Positions 29,710 through 39,088 are shown, counted from the stretch's first letter. The stretch: DNA of 64,000 bases from Sva-07 sp963707515 (GCA_963707515.1 CAVPQI010000001.1:1922001-1986000), one strand, 5' to 3'. Notes: a model not told the origin generated them from the sequence alone. Made by a program: numbers and translations.

Positions 29710-30627
29710 ATGACCGCGAGCACCAGTGGCACGCCCATCGGCGAGGTGATGTTGCGACCGTACGCCGACGGGGATCTGACGGCCGTCGTCGACGTGATCG
29801 CCGCCCAGGATCTGGCGTGGTGGGGCGAGGTGGACAGCGACGAGGACGACGCCACGATGTACATCGACCGGGCGATCGCCGAGCAGGGGTCGGCGGAGGC
29901 GGCGACGCGACTCGCCGTCACCGGTGAGCGCGTGGTCGGCGTGGCGTTGTTGCTCGGGCACGGTCAGACGTCGTTCGCCGTCGACCCGACCTCGCCGTGG
30001 GCCGGCGAAGCGCAGCGCCTGTTGCTCGACTGGCAGTTGTCGGCCGGGGCGACGCGGATCGACGCCCCGGCACAGGACGCCCGGCTCCTCGCCGACCTCG
30101 CCGAGCGGGGCTTCCAGCCGCGGCTGTCGAGCTTCGATCTGGAACGCACGGCTGACGTCGGCGCGCTCGAGGTGGTGCTGCCGGCCGGTGTCGAGTTGGT
30201 TTCCTACCGCCCGGGCGTCGACGAGCAGACGGTGCACGACCTGATCTATTCGGTGTGGACCGACGTCGAGGGGCACACGTACCGGCCGATCGAGGAGTGG
30301 CGGGCGTTCTTCGCGTCCGGGCCGTGGTTCGATCCCGATCTCGTCGTGTTGGCGCGGATGAGCGACGGGGCGCTCGGCGGGGTGGCGATGTGCCGGACGT
30401 TCAGCGACCTCGGATGGGTGATGCAGCTGGCGACCGGACGCAACGCTCGCGGCCGCGGGCTCGGTCGTGCGGTGCTCGTCGAGGCGCTGCGTCGCCTCGC
30501 CGCCCGTCCCGGCGTCGAACGGCTCGGTCTCAGTGTCGAAGCCGACAACGCCAAGGCGCTCGGCCTCTACCGCAGCGTCGGCCTCGAGGTGACCCGCGAG
30601 TGGCGCCACTGCGAGCTCGCCCTGTGA
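29710..30627 (+). CDS. Tandem GNAT-domain acetyltransferase
   Basis: The 305-residue protein seems to hold two GNAT folds: a degenerate N-terminal one (residues about 10-145) and an active-looking C-terminal one with the acetyl-CoA loop GRNARGRGLGRAVLVEAL and AKALGLYRSVGLEV. The layout is like mycothiol synthase MshD, but the key conserved stretches of MshD are not clear, so I keep a general call. ATG at 29710 is divergent from the LLM gene and lies 68 bases from its start. Confidence 0.7.
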   Translation: MTASTSGTPIGEVMLRPYADGDLTAVVDVIAAQDLAWWGEVDSDEDDATMYIDRAIAEQGSAEAATRLAVTGERVVGVALLLGHGQTSFAVDPTSPWAGEAQRLLLDWQLSAGATRIDAPAQDARLLADLAERGFQPRLSSFDLERTADVGALEVVLPAGVELVSYRPGVDEQTVHDLIYSVWTDVEGHTYRPIEEWRAFFASGPWFDPDLVVLARMSDGALGGVAMCRTFSDLGWVMQLATGRNARGRGLGRAVLVEALRRLAARPGVERLGLSVEADNAKALGLYRSVGLEVTREWRHCELAL

Positions 30628-30716
30628 TCGAGCACGCGATCCTGATCGCAACTGGCGAGCGGTGACGACCGGTCCCTCCGATATCGTGACCGCGTTCCCC
30701 GCGAGGAACACCAGCC

Positions 30717-30793
30717 GGGGACGTAGCTCAGTTGGCTAGAGCACCTGCTTTGCAAGCAGGGGGTCGTGGGTTCGATTCCCATCGTCTCCACCA
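30717..30793 (+). tRNA. tRNA-Ala (anticodon UGC)
   Basis: A complete cloverleaf with acceptor GGGGACG pairing with CGTCTCC (one G-T), D-arm AGCTCAGTTGG, anticodon stem CCTGC/GCAGG around TTTGCAA with anticodon TGC, T-arm GGGTTCGATTCCC, and encoded CCA. It precedes a terminator and then the arsenic cluster. Confidence 0.96.
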
Positions 30794-30800
30794 ACCAACA

Positions 30801-30830
30801 AAGCCCCGGGCAGCGCCGCCGGGGGCTTCT
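30801..30830 (+). terminator. Terminator after tRNA-Ala
   Basis: AGCCCCGG pairs with CCGGGGGCT (one extra G) around GCAGCGCCG, followed by TCTGTT. It starts eight bases after the tRNA CCA end and is a plausible intrinsic terminator for the tRNA. Confidence 0.7.
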
Positions 30831-30978
30831 GTTCGCTCCCAGCCCATCTCGTTTGCAGATCGCTTGCACATTCCGATGGTCCCGGTCGGCGTGTCTCCGG
30901 CCCGTTCATGATGGACGGCTGTCGTGATCGCGGCGGCGCATTCATGGCGTCGCATCCCAGAACAGACAGTGCAAAGTG

Positions 30979-30996
30979 ACTCAATCTGTGTTGAGT
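30979..30996. promoter_or_regulatory. Probable ArsR operator
   Basis: A perfect inverted repeat ACTCAA-N6-TTGAGT lies 34 bases before the ArsR-ArsC start, next to an A/T-rich GATATTGT that could be part of a -10 box. This fits a repressor-bound ars promoter. Confidence 0.55.
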
Positions 30997-31029
30997 GATA
31001 TTGTCCGATGCGTGAACGCCGAGGTGGTG

Positions 31030-31683
31030 ATGTCGAGGGCGGCACGTCATGCGGCGTTGGGCGATCCGGTTCGGTTGGTGATCGTGGACGAGTTGGTCTC
31101 GTCCGATCGTGCGCCGGTGGAGCTTCGGCAGTTGGTGGGGATCGAGTCGAACCTGCTCGCTCATCATCTCGACGTGTTGGAGTCGGTGGGAATCATCGAG
31201 CGAACCCAGTCGAGCGGCGACGGTCGACGCCGATATGTCCATCTCGTCCACGACACGTTTCGCGACCTCGCGCCCGGGCGGCCGTTCGAGCCGTCGCCGG
31301 CGTTGTTCGTGTGCAGCCAGAACTCCGCGCGCAGCCAATTGGCGGCAGCACTGTGGCGCTCGATCGCAGGGAAGCCAGCGACGTCGGCTGGAACGCATCC
31401 GGCCGATGCGGTGCATCCCGGTGCCGTTGCAGCCGCCGAGCGGGCTGGACTCGACCTGGGCGACGCGACGCCCCGGTCGCTCGACGACGTCGCGTCGATC
31501 CCAGGCCTGGTCGTGACCGTGTGCGATCAAGCACACGAAGCGCTGACCGCCGAACAGGGCTGGCTGCATTGGTCGATCCCGGACCCGGTCGCGGACGGGC
31601 AGCGTCGAGCGTTCGATGCGACGGTCGTTCAACTCCGCGAACGGATCACCGGCCTGATCGGCGAGTCGCGGGTGGCGTCGTGA
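31030..31683 (+). CDS. ArsR-ArsC fusion: HTH regulator joined to a low-molecular-weight phosphatase-type arsenate reductase
   Basis: The 217-residue protein has an ArsR winged helix (residues about 5-80, with ELRQLVGIESNLLAHHLDVL) fused to an LMW-phosphatase domain (90-215) whose P-loop is VCSQNSARSQ with C95. It may sense arsenic and reduce arsenate, or use the phosphatase fold as a sensor. ATG at 31030 has GAGG five bases before it; upstream GTGs at 31012 and 30976 also lie in frame, the latter inside the operator. Its stop overlaps the aquaporin start (GTGA). Confidence 0.82.
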   Translation: MSRAARHAALGDPVRLVIVDELVSSDRAPVELRQLVGIESNLLAHHLDVLESVGIIERTQSSGDGRRRYVHLVHDTFRDLAPGRPFEPSPALFVCSQNSARSQLAAALWRSIAGKPATSAGTHPADAVHPGAVAAAERAGLDLGDATPRSLDDVASIPGLVVTVCDQAHEALTAEQGWLHWSIPDPVADGQRRAFDATVVQLRERITGLIGESRVAS

Positions 31684-32420
31684 TCGGGTCCACTTCGAGC
31701 GATGACGAGTTGGCCCTGGAGCCGGAAACGGGCACCGGGCAACTCAACGTCGATCTGGCCCGGCGGCTCACTGCGGAGGCGATCGGTACGGGTCTGTTGA
31801 TCATCGCGGTGATCGGGTCGGGGATCATGGCGTCCAACCTGTCGCCCGACGACGTCGGGCTACAGCTGTTCGAGAACGCCGCCGCCACCGCTGGCGCCTT
31901 GATCGGACTGATCCTGATGTTCGGGGCGGTGTCGGGCGCCCACTTCAACCCAGCGGTGACCTTGGTGGACCGGATGTTCGGCTCGATCTCCACCCGCGAT
32001 TCGATCCTGTACGTGATCGCCCAGACCATCGGCGGCTGTATCGGAGCCGTTGTCGCCAACATCATGTTCTCGCTACCGGCGTTCGCATTGTCGACCACGA
32101 CCCGGTCCTCGGGTGCCTTGTGGCTGTCGGAAGTGATCGCCACGATCGGTTTGCTGTTGGTGATCCACGGGTGCGTGCGCACCGGTCGCGCCAACGTGGT
32201 GCCGTTCGCGGTGGGGCTGTGGATCGGTGGCGCCTACTTCTTCACGTCGTCGACGAGCTTCGCCAACCCTGCGGTCACGATCGCTCGAACCCTGTCGGAC
32301 ACCTTCGCCGGGATCAGACCGTCCTCGGCACCGATGTTCATCGCCATGCAACTCCTCGGTGCGGTCCTCGCGTTCGCGCTGATCCGATTCCTCTACCCAC
32401 GCCACGCCGCGACCGGCTGA
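31680..32420 (+). CDS. Aquaporin-family channel (AqpS-type arsenite channel)
   Basis: The 246-residue protein is a MIP/aquaporin with both half-helix motifs, HFNPAVT near residue 90 and FANPAVT near 196, and about six membrane segments. In an ars operon such a channel can let arsenite formed by ArsC flow out of the cell, as AqpS does in Sinorhizobium. No ArsB or Acr3 pump is present in this cluster, which strengthens that reading. GTG at 31680 overlaps the previous stop by four bases. Confidence 0.82.
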   Translation: MIGSTSSDDELALEPETGTGQLNVDLARRLTAEAIGTGLLIIAVIGSGIMASNLSPDDVGLQLFENAAATAGALIGLILMFGAVSGAHFNPAVTLVDRMFGSISTRDSILYVIAQTIGGCIGAVVANIMFSLPAFALSTTTRSSGALWLSEVIATIGLLLVIHGCVRTGRANVVPFAVGLWIGGAYFFTSSTSFANPAVTIARTLSDTFAGIRPSSAPMFIAMQLLGAVLAFALIRFLYPRHAATG

Positions 32421-32440
32421 GCGACCGAACGGCCCGACCC

Positions 32441-33091
32441 ATGATGCAAAGCCCCGACATCGACCGTCTCCCGCTCGATCAGCAACACCTCGTCCGACGA
32501 TCCGCGGTCCGTCTCGAAACAGAGTTCGCCGGCACGTTCGGGGCCGAGACCGTGGAACGATTCGTCGCCGATTCGCTCGCACGACTCCTCCCCAGCGCCA
32601 CGGTCACCACGTTCCTGCCGCTGCTCACCGAACGTCTCGCCCGCGAACGTCTGCAGGCCCTGGCACAGGCCGAAGACACCATCCCGGCAGCGCCGGGCGT
32701 GTTGTTCTTGTGTGTCCACAACGCCGGCCGATCCCAAATGGCGGCCGGTTGGTTGCGTCACCTCGCCGGCGGACGTGTCACGGTGTGGTCCGGCGGGTCC
32801 GAGCCCGCGGCGGAAATCAACCCTGCCGCGATCGCCGCGATGGCCGAGGTCGGCATCGACATCACCTCCGAGTTCCCCAAGCCGTGGACCGACGAAGTCG
32901 CGCGCGCCGCCGACGTCGTCATCACGATGGGATGCGGTGACGCCTGCCCGCTGTATCCGGGCACGCGCTACGAGGACTGGGAACTCGAGGACCCAGCCGG
33001 GCACGGCATCGACGACGTCCGCCCGATCCGTGACGACATTCGCGTCCGGGTCGAGGCACTCATGGCCTCACTCGGCATCCAAACCGGCTGA
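32441..33091 (+). CDS. arsC: Arsenate reductase ArsC (mycothiol-linked LMW-phosphatase type)
   Basis: The 216-residue protein has an N-terminal three-helix region (residues 8-80, with FAGTFGAETVERFVADS) and an LMW-phosphatase domain with the P-loop CVHNAGRSQ (C91) and a second cysteine pair C165/C169 in MGCGDACPLYPG. This layout is typical of actinobacterial ArsC enzymes, where arsenate is passed to mycothiol and mycoredoxin. It lies 20 bases after the aquaporin gene in the same operon. Confidence 0.88.
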   Translation: MMQSPDIDRLPLDQQHLVRRSAVRLETEFAGTFGAETVERFVADSLARLLPSATVTTFLPLLTERLARERLQALAQAEDTIPAAPGVLFLCVHNAGRSQMAAGWLRHLAGGRVTVWSGGSEPAAEINPAAIAAMAEVGIDITSEFPKPWTDEVARAADVVITMGCGDACPLYPGTRYEDWELEDPAGHGIDDVRPIRDDIRVRVEALMASLGIQTG

Positions 33092-33096
33092 GCCGG

Positions 33097-33558
33097 TCAG
33101 GAGCAGCAGGCCGTCGACGTCTCGTCCGACGAGGTGGTGGTGGCGGCGTCAGATGACCAGCCGGTTCTGTTCGAGTCGATCCCGCACGCCATGGCCGGGG
33201 CGTCGCCGAGCACGGTGTAGAACTCCCAGTCGTTCTCCGGGCCCTTGACCCACGTCTTGTCCTGAACGGCGAAGCAACACGACGTGTTCTCCTGGACCTC
33301 TTGGTCGAGACCGTTGGCTTGGGTGCGAGCGATGACGGCCATCACCTCGTCGGTCGATTCGACCTCGACACCGACGTGGTTCAGCGAGCCGGGTTCGCCC
33401 ATACCGGTGAACAACACCAACTTGAGCGGCGGGTCGGCAATCGCGAAGTTGGCGTACCCGTCGCGGACCTTGGCCGGCGGGGTCTGGAACAACTGGGTGT
33501 AGAACTCGATCGACGCGTCGAGATCGGCGACGTTCAAGGCGAGCTGGACACGAGACAT
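33097..33558 (-). CDS. arsI: ArsI/CadI-like dioxygenase (C-As bond lyase family)
   Basis: The 153-residue protein is of the vicinal-oxygen-chelate fold, opening MSRVQLALNVADLDASIEFY as in CadI/ArsI. Probable metal ligands Q5, H61 and E112 and the vicinal pair C94-C95 (NTSCCFAVQDKTW) that binds trivalent organoarsenicals are present; another pair, C151-C152, ends the protein. ArsI splits methylarsenite to arsenite. ATG at 33558 follows a good GAGG. The gene faces arsC and diverges from arsR. Confidence 0.85.
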   Translation of the reverse strand: MSRVQLALNVADLDASIEFYTQLFQTPPAKVRDGYANFAIADPPLKLVLFTGMGEPGSLNHVGVEVESTDEVMAVIARTQANGLDQEVQENTSCCFAVQDKTWVKGPENDWEFYTVLGDAPAMACGIDSNRTGWSSDAATTTSSDETSTACCS

Positions 33559-33633
33559 GGCTGGTTCCTCCATCAGAACGTGACGCCAACGACACATTGA
33601 CGCTCATCGATGAGATGAAGCTACCGACAACAT

Positions 33634-33668
33634 CGACAAGTGTCAATGGAATTCTTCGACAGTTGTCG
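33634..33668. promoter_or_regulatory. Two ArsR-type operators between arsI and arsR
   Basis: Two spaced palindromes, CGACA-AG-TGTCA (33634-33645) and CGACA-GT-TGTCG (33657-33668), lie in the divergent spacer. An extra half-site CGACA lies at 33625-33629. They would allow ArsR to control both genes. Confidence 0.65.
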
Positions 33669-33681
33669 ATATTGTTCGAAC

Positions 33682-34023
33682 ATGGCTGCATCGAAGACTG
33701 CAACGCTCGATCCCATCGCATGCTGCGCACCCGTACGGACCGATGTCCTCGACGAAGACCAAGCCACGATGCTGGCGGCGTCGTTCGCCGCCTTGTCTGA
33801 CCCGATCCGTCTCCGGATGCTCAGTTTCATCGCGGCATCCGATGCTGACGAAGTCTGTGCCTGTGATCTCGTCGAACCGTCCGGCCGCTCCCAGCCGACC
33901 GTCAGCCACCACATGAAGATCCTTGTCGAAGCCGGGCTCATCGAACGTGAGAAGCGAGGATTGTGGGTTTGGTATCGGCTCGTCCCAGCCCGGCTCGACG
34001 CCCTGCGAGCCGTTCTCGGCTGA
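33682..34023 (+). CDS. arsR: ArsR-family arsenic-responsive repressor
   Basis: The 113-residue winged-helix protein has the recognition helix RSQPTVSHHMKILVEAGLI and cysteines placed for As(III): C14/C15 near the N-terminus (IACCAP) and C59/C61 (EVCACDLV). This combination of N-terminal CC and a cysteine by the DNA-binding helix is known from actinobacterial ArsR proteins such as those of Corynebacterium. ATG at 33682 begins at MAASKTATLDP. It is divergent to arsI with two operators between. Confidence 0.87.
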   Translation: MAASKTATLDPIACCAPVRTDVLDEDQATMLAASFAALSDPIRLRMLSFIAASDADEVCACDLVEPSGRSQPTVSHHMKILVEAGLIEREKRGLWVWYRLVPARLDALRAVLG

Positions 34024-34108
34024 CACTGCCGGCGTGACCGGCCGCCAGCCCTCGCTGCCGATGCGGCGGCACGCCGCCCCGACGTGCCCCCCCGGGGGGG
34101 GGAGAGCG

Positions 34109-34504
34109 TCACGCCAAGGCTTTGGCTTTCGCCGCTTCGTACTCGGCGTCGTTGAGCACGCCCTGCTGACGGAGGTCGGCGAGTTTGGCGACCTGGTCGG
34201 CGACTCCGCCCTGCGGACTGGCGGCGACGTCTTGGACGTATGCCCGGAACTGTTGCTCTTGCGCCTGGGCTTCGCGCATCGATCGTTCGCCCATCGAGCC
34301 GCCGCGGGCGATCAGGTAGACGAACATCCCCAAGAAGGGCAGGAAGATGATGAACAGCGACCACAACGCCTTGCCCCACCCGGACAGGTCGTTACTGCGG
34401 ATGATGTCTCCGAAGACGACGATCACCGCCCAGATCCACATGAAGAACAGGGTGAACCAGAGGAACGACCAGAACACCTGACCGGTTCCGAACTCAGCGA
34501 GCAT
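34109..34504 (-). CDS. PLDc_N / SHOCT domain membrane protein
   Basis: A 131-residue protein with two membrane segments (about 10-35 and 43-68), the pattern of a PLDc_N domain, and a C-terminal SHOCT motif (LADLRQQGVLNDAEYEAAKAKAL, residues about 109-131). SHOCT is a short oligomerisation or regulatory tail. ATG at 34504 has AAGGAG upstream at a normal distance; the frame is open further up but without support. Function unknown. A 7-C/9-G homopolymer tract lies just past its 3' end. Confidence 0.72.
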   Translation of the reverse strand: MLAEFGTGQVFWSFLWFTLFFMWIWAVIVVFGDIIRSNDLSGWGKALWSLFIIFLPFLGMFVYLIARGGSMGERSMREAQAQEQQFRAYVQDVAASPQGGVADQVAKLADLRQQGVLNDAEYEAAKAKALA

Positions 34505-34628
34505 GGGTGGGGACTCCTTCGTGGGGATGATTCCTCGACGGGACGACGGTGGCCGTCCCGCCGAGATCATCCGGCCCGTTCGGCCATCTCGGCACCACCC
34601 TCGAATGGGTGGAACCTCCGTCGGGAGG

Positions 34629-35955
34629 TCACCGGCGCGTCCGGGCGGCGTGGATCGCCCGTTCCTCGAGGGTGTCGTAGATCGGCTCGGCGCGGATCAG
34701 CGTCGCCACTGCGGTCGCCGCGAAGCAGGCAGCCAACAGCGGCACGGTGAGCGTGGTCACGGCCGTCATCTCGATGGTCAGCACGAGCCCCGTCAGTGGC
34801 GCCCGTACGACCGCGGCGAAGAATGCCGCCATCCCGACGATCATCAGCGTCACCGCGGCGTCGTCGAACGACGGGACGATCGTCGAGACGACGGGGCCGA
34901 GCAGCGCGCCGCAGAGTGCACCGATGGCGAGCAGCGGGGCGAAGAGCCCGCCCGGGGTCCCGGCGGCGTACGACACGGGGCCGGCGAGGAAGCGCACGCA
35001 CAAGAAGCCGAGGAGGCCGGTCACCACGAGATCCCGTCCGCCGACGAGGTCCTGGGTCAGCGTGTCGCCACCCCCGACCGACAGCGGATCGATCACGAGG
35101 AGCGTTCCGACGACGGCCCCGATGAGCACCGCCTTCGTCACCGGGTCGACGCGAGTCACCCGATCGTTGACGGTCAGGCAGCCCGTGATCACCTTGTTGT
35201 ACACGACACCGAGGAACCCGAGGCCGACGCCGAAGACGACGAAGATCCACAGCTGACCGATCGACGGCACCGGTGGCGGGCGGACGATGAAGTCCGGTCC
35301 GTCGCCGAGCATGGCGCGCGAACAGGCGACGGCGATGGCGCAGCCGATGAACGTGGTGAGCACGAGCCGCGGTCGGAACGACCTGGCGACTTCCTCGAAC
35401 ACGAACAACGCGCCGCCGATCGGGGCGTTGAACGCCACCGCCAGCCCGGCACCGGCGAGCGACACCTGGAGGACCCGTACGTCGAGCGCCGGCATGCGGA
35501 TTCGCCGTCCGACGACCGCCCCGATCACCGACGCCATGTGCACCGTCGGGCCCTCCCGGCCGAGCACCAGGCCGGAACCGAGCGCCAGCACGCCGCCGAC
35601 GAACTTGACCGGGAGCACGCGCCACGTCGGTGCCGGGAGTTCCTCGTTCCACACCCCCTCCACGCGCTGGATTCCACTGCCCGCGGCGTCGGGAGCGAAC
35701 GTGACCAGCCAGCGGGCGAGCCCGGCACCGGCAGCCGCAACGGCGATCGGCACGAGCCAACGCAGTCCGCCGCCCTCGTCGGTCCATTCCACGAGCTCGC
35801 CCCGCCAGCCGCGCCGCGTGTTCCAGAGCCCAGCGAAACGCGCCGCCGACGAACCCGACGGCAATGGCACAGCCCGCTGCCACGGCGCACACGCGCAGCA
35901 GTCCGGGCTCGTCGCCGGGCGACGGCACGTCACCCGCGATCTGAGCGTCAGTCAT
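34629..35955 (-). CDS. clcA: ClC-family chloride channel/antiporter (frameshift near 5' end)
   Basis: The core has ClC signatures: GSGIQRVEG, GREGPTVHM with the gating glutamate, and GTPGGLFAPLLAIGALCG. About 441 residues with ten or more membrane segments are expected. The N-terminal 50 residues (MTDAQIAGD to HAARLAG) lie in another frame from the rest (ELVEWTDEGG); one extra G in a run at 35800-35803 explains this. ATG at 35955 overlaps the end of the MFS gene by eight bases, so both are probably co-transcribed. Confidence 0.82.
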
Positions 35956-37408
35956 CGGGTGGGGCCGCGACGGGCGGGCGTGGCAGGTTGAGGGCGAAGA
36001 TGCCGACACCGCACGCGGTCAGCAGCGACCACACGAGCCAGCCGTTGTCGTGGAAGGCCCGCGCCTCGTTGGACGAGCCGACGCCGATCGCCAGCAGCGT
36101 GCCCGCTCCGGCGAGCCCGAGCATCTGACCGACCTGTTTGGACGTCGAGATCAGGCTCGACGCGAGACCCGCCTTGGCAACCGGGAGCGACGACAGCGCG
36201 GTCACGCTGATGGGGTCGGCGATGAATCCGAAGCCGAGCCCGAACACGAAGTAGGGCACCACGGTCCAACCTGCTGGAGCGTGTTCGGTCGCCCACAGCA
36301 GCAGTGCCCCGGTGGTGATCAGCGCGCCGCTCAGCAGGAGGACGAACCGCGAGCGTCCACTGGCCACGAACCGTCCCGACAGCTGCGCCGATGTCGTCGC
36401 ACCGACCGCCAGCGGGATGGTGAGGAACCCTGCCGTCATCGGTTGCAACCCCCGTTCGGCCTGCAGGTAGAAGGTGTTGAGGAACAGCAGCGCAGCCAGC
36501 GACAAGTAGCCGAGCAGCGCCGTCAACAGCGACGCCGTGAACGGCCGGTTGGTGAACAACGTGACCGGGACGAGCGGGTAGGGGTGGCGACGTTCGTAGG
36601 GGATGAGGACGGCGATCGAGCCGACGACGACGACGAAGCCGGCGATGATCGCCGCCGAGCCCCAACCGAGGTGCACCCCTTCGATGAGGGTGAAGGCGAG
36701 CCCGGCGAGCAGGAGGATCAGCAGGACCTGGCCGACGAGATCGAACGGATCGGGATGCTCCGATTTCGACTCGGCGAGGAAGATGACGGCGAACACCAGC
36801 GCCACGATCCCGATCGGGACGCCGGCCCAGAAGATGGCCTGCCAGCCCAGGTCACGGACCACCAGGCCGCCGAGGATGGGTCCTGCGGCGAGTGTGACGG
36901 TGCCGATCGTCGTCCACCACACGACCGCCATGGCGCGTTGGCCGACGTGGGGGAACGCGGCACTGAGCAACGCCAGGCCGGCCGGTGCGATCAACGCACT
37001 GCCGGTCCCCTGCACGAACCTGCCCACGATGAGGACCCGGGTGTCGGTGGTCAACGCACACGTGATCGCTCCGGCGATCATCACGACGTTGCCGAGGAGC
37101 AGGATGCGCTTGCGTCCGAAGCGGTCGGCGAGGTTGCCCGAGACGGTCAGCAAGCTGGCGAGTGCGAGCACGTATGCGCTGACCACCCACTGCAGCGAGT
37201 TGATGCCCGCCCCGAGGTCCTTGGAGATCGCCGGGAGGGCGATGTTGACCACGCTCCCGTAGAGGTTGTGGACGAACTGCGAGAGGCAGCACGTGATCAC
37301 CAACCAGCGGGCCAGCCCTGACGCCACCGCCTCGCCGCTCGTGTCGGCGCCGTTCGGAGGTGTCGCCTCGGAGTGGGTTGTGTCGCCGGGGGGATGGGAG
37401 TTCGGCAC
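35948..37408 (-). CDS. MFS drug exporter, DHA2 (EmrB/QacA) type
   Basis: The 486-residue protein has about 14 membrane segments and the MFS motifs GNLADRFGRKRILLLG (motif A) and VGRFVQGTGSALIAPAGLAL, plus the antiporter motif C region LAAGPILGGLV. These mark DHA2-type proton-driven exporters. The substrate is unknown. It is followed, with an eight-base overlap, by clcA. It lies between the arsenic and nitrogen clusters and has no clear tie to either. Confidence 0.83.
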   Translation of the reverse strand: MPNSHPPGDTTHSEATPPNGADTSGEAVASGLARWLVITCCLSQFVHNLYGSVVNIALPAISKDLGAGINSLQWVVSAYVLALASLLTVSGNLADRFGRKRILLLGNVVMIAGAITCALTTDTRVLIVGRFVQGTGSALIAPAGLALLSAAFPHVGQRAMAVVWWTTIGTVTLAAGPILGGLVVRDLGWQAIFWAGVPIGIVALVFAVIFLAESKSEHPDPFDLVGQVLLILLLAGLAFTLIEGVHLGWGSAAIIAGFVVVVGSIAVLIPYERRHPYPLVPVTLFTNRPFTASLLTALLGYLSLAALLFLNTFYLQAERGLQPMTAGFLTIPLAVGATTSAQLSGRFVASGRSRFVLLLSGALITTGALLLWATEHAPAGWTVVPYFVFGLGFGFIADPISVTALSSLPVAKAGLASSLISTSKQVGQMLGLAGAGTLLAIGVGSSNEARAFHDNGWLVWSLLTACGVGIFALNLPRPPVAAPPDD

Positions 37409-37458
37409 CTGGTGGTCCCATGCGGTGGTCTGGCGTCCCTCGGTCGGCCGGGCAGACC

Positions 37459-39088
37459 TCAGGCGGTGGGTGCCGCCGTGATCGGTTGGACGAAGACGTC
37501 CACCGGGTTGGTCATCCTCGCCCGGAGTGCGGCGACGACCGCCGGGACCGCCGCCGCGGGTGCCACCACCTCGAGGCGGAACCGAGCGGATGCGGAGACG
37601 TCGCGCCGCTCACCACGTACCACCCGGGGGCGGGCGCCGACGGAGAACTGTTGGGTCTCGGTGACGAGGACGCGCAGGGCGCCGGCGGCGACCAGCGCCT
37701 CGTCGAGGCCGGGGTCCTCGACCACGGCGAGGTCGACGACGGCGGTGATCAACTGGACGTCGACGGCCGACGACTCACTCGACAGCGGCACCGTCGCCGT
37801 CACCGACGAGCCACTGCTCTGGGCGACCTCGGAGTCGTGGTACGCCTGCATGCCCTGTTGCACCTCGTCGAGGTGGTCCTCGTCGGCCGGGTCGACGCGC
37901 AGGCCGATGGTCTTGTCGATCAGCATGGCGATCACCCACGTGAGCACGAACGAGAAGGCGATTACGCAGACGAGGGCCAGCACCTGGTCGCCGAGCAGGC
38001 CGGCGCCGCCGCCGAAGAAGATCCCGTCGGCGCCGATCGAGTTGATCTCCTTCTCACCGAAGAACCCGACGAGCAACGATCCGAGCACGCCGCCGACGAA
38101 GTGCACGGCGATCACGTCGAGCGCGTCGTCGTACCGGAAGATCGTCTTCAGCCGCAGCGCAAGGTGACACACCAACCCGGCGAGCACACCGATGGCGATC
38201 GCCGACAGGGTGCTCACGTACCCGGCCGCCGGGGTCACCGTGGCGAGACCGGCCACCGCGCCCGTCACCCCACCGAGCACCGTCGAGTGACCGTCGCTGG
38301 ACCCGCTCGATGATCAGCCACACGATCATCGCTGCGGCCGCAGCGACGTGGGTGTTGAGCAGCGCCTGGGCGGCGACGCCGTCGGCTCGGAGACCGTCGC
38401 CGGCGTTGAACCCGAACCAGCCGAACCACAGGATGCCGGCACCGACGATCACCAGCGGGATCGAGTGCGGCAGCGACGCCCCGTTCGGCCACGACCTGCG
38501 CCGCCCGAGCACGAGCAGCAGCGCCAAGGCGGCAGCGCCGGCCGAGGCGTGCACGACCATGCCGCCCGCCCAGTCCTGGGCTCCGCGTGTGGTCAGCCAA
38601 CCGGCGGGCGCCCAGAGCCAGCGGGTGATCGGCGGGTAGACGATGATCGACCACAACGCCAGGAACACCGCCCAACCGAGCGGCTTGAGGCGGTTCGCCA
38701 CGGCGCCCGTGGCCAGCGCCGGCGTGATCACGGCGAACATCATCTGGTAGGCGACGAACGCCAGGGTCGGGATCGCCACGCCGGTGTCGACGACGTGCAA
38801 CGCCGGCGCCGGGGCCTGATCGAGGTTGCGCAGGCCGAACAGCTCGAGGTCGGCGATCGACACCGCTCCCGCTGCCGTCGCCGAACGCCAAGCTGTAACC
38901 GACGAAGCATCCAGGTGAGCGTCACCACCCCGAGCGGGATGAAGTTCTGCTGCAGCATCACCAGCGTGTTGCGTCGCCCGACCATGCCGGCGTAGAAGAA
39001 CGCCAGACCGGGGGTCATGAACAGGACCAGGGCGGTGCGCGACCAGCACCCACGCGGTGTCGCCGCTGTTGACGACCTGGGCGATCAC
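37459..39088 (-). CDS. amt: Ammonium transporter with C-terminal P-II-like domain (four frameshifts)
   Basis: After correcting four single-base insertions (near 38296, 38867, 38904 and 39037) the frame gives 541 residues. Amt features: NSGDTAWVLVATALVLFMTP, GLAFFYAGMVGRRN, GILWFGWFGFNAGD, DALDVIAVHFVGGVLGSL. Beyond the last helix, about 110 residues (starting VQLITAVVDLAVVEDPGLDE) look like a P-II fold, aligning with the GlnK at 47497 in VQLITAVV, LRVLVTETQQFSVGARP and ARFRLEVVAP. The T-loop tyrosine is absent. GTG at 39088 overlaps the urea transporter stop (GTGA). Confidence 0.8.
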
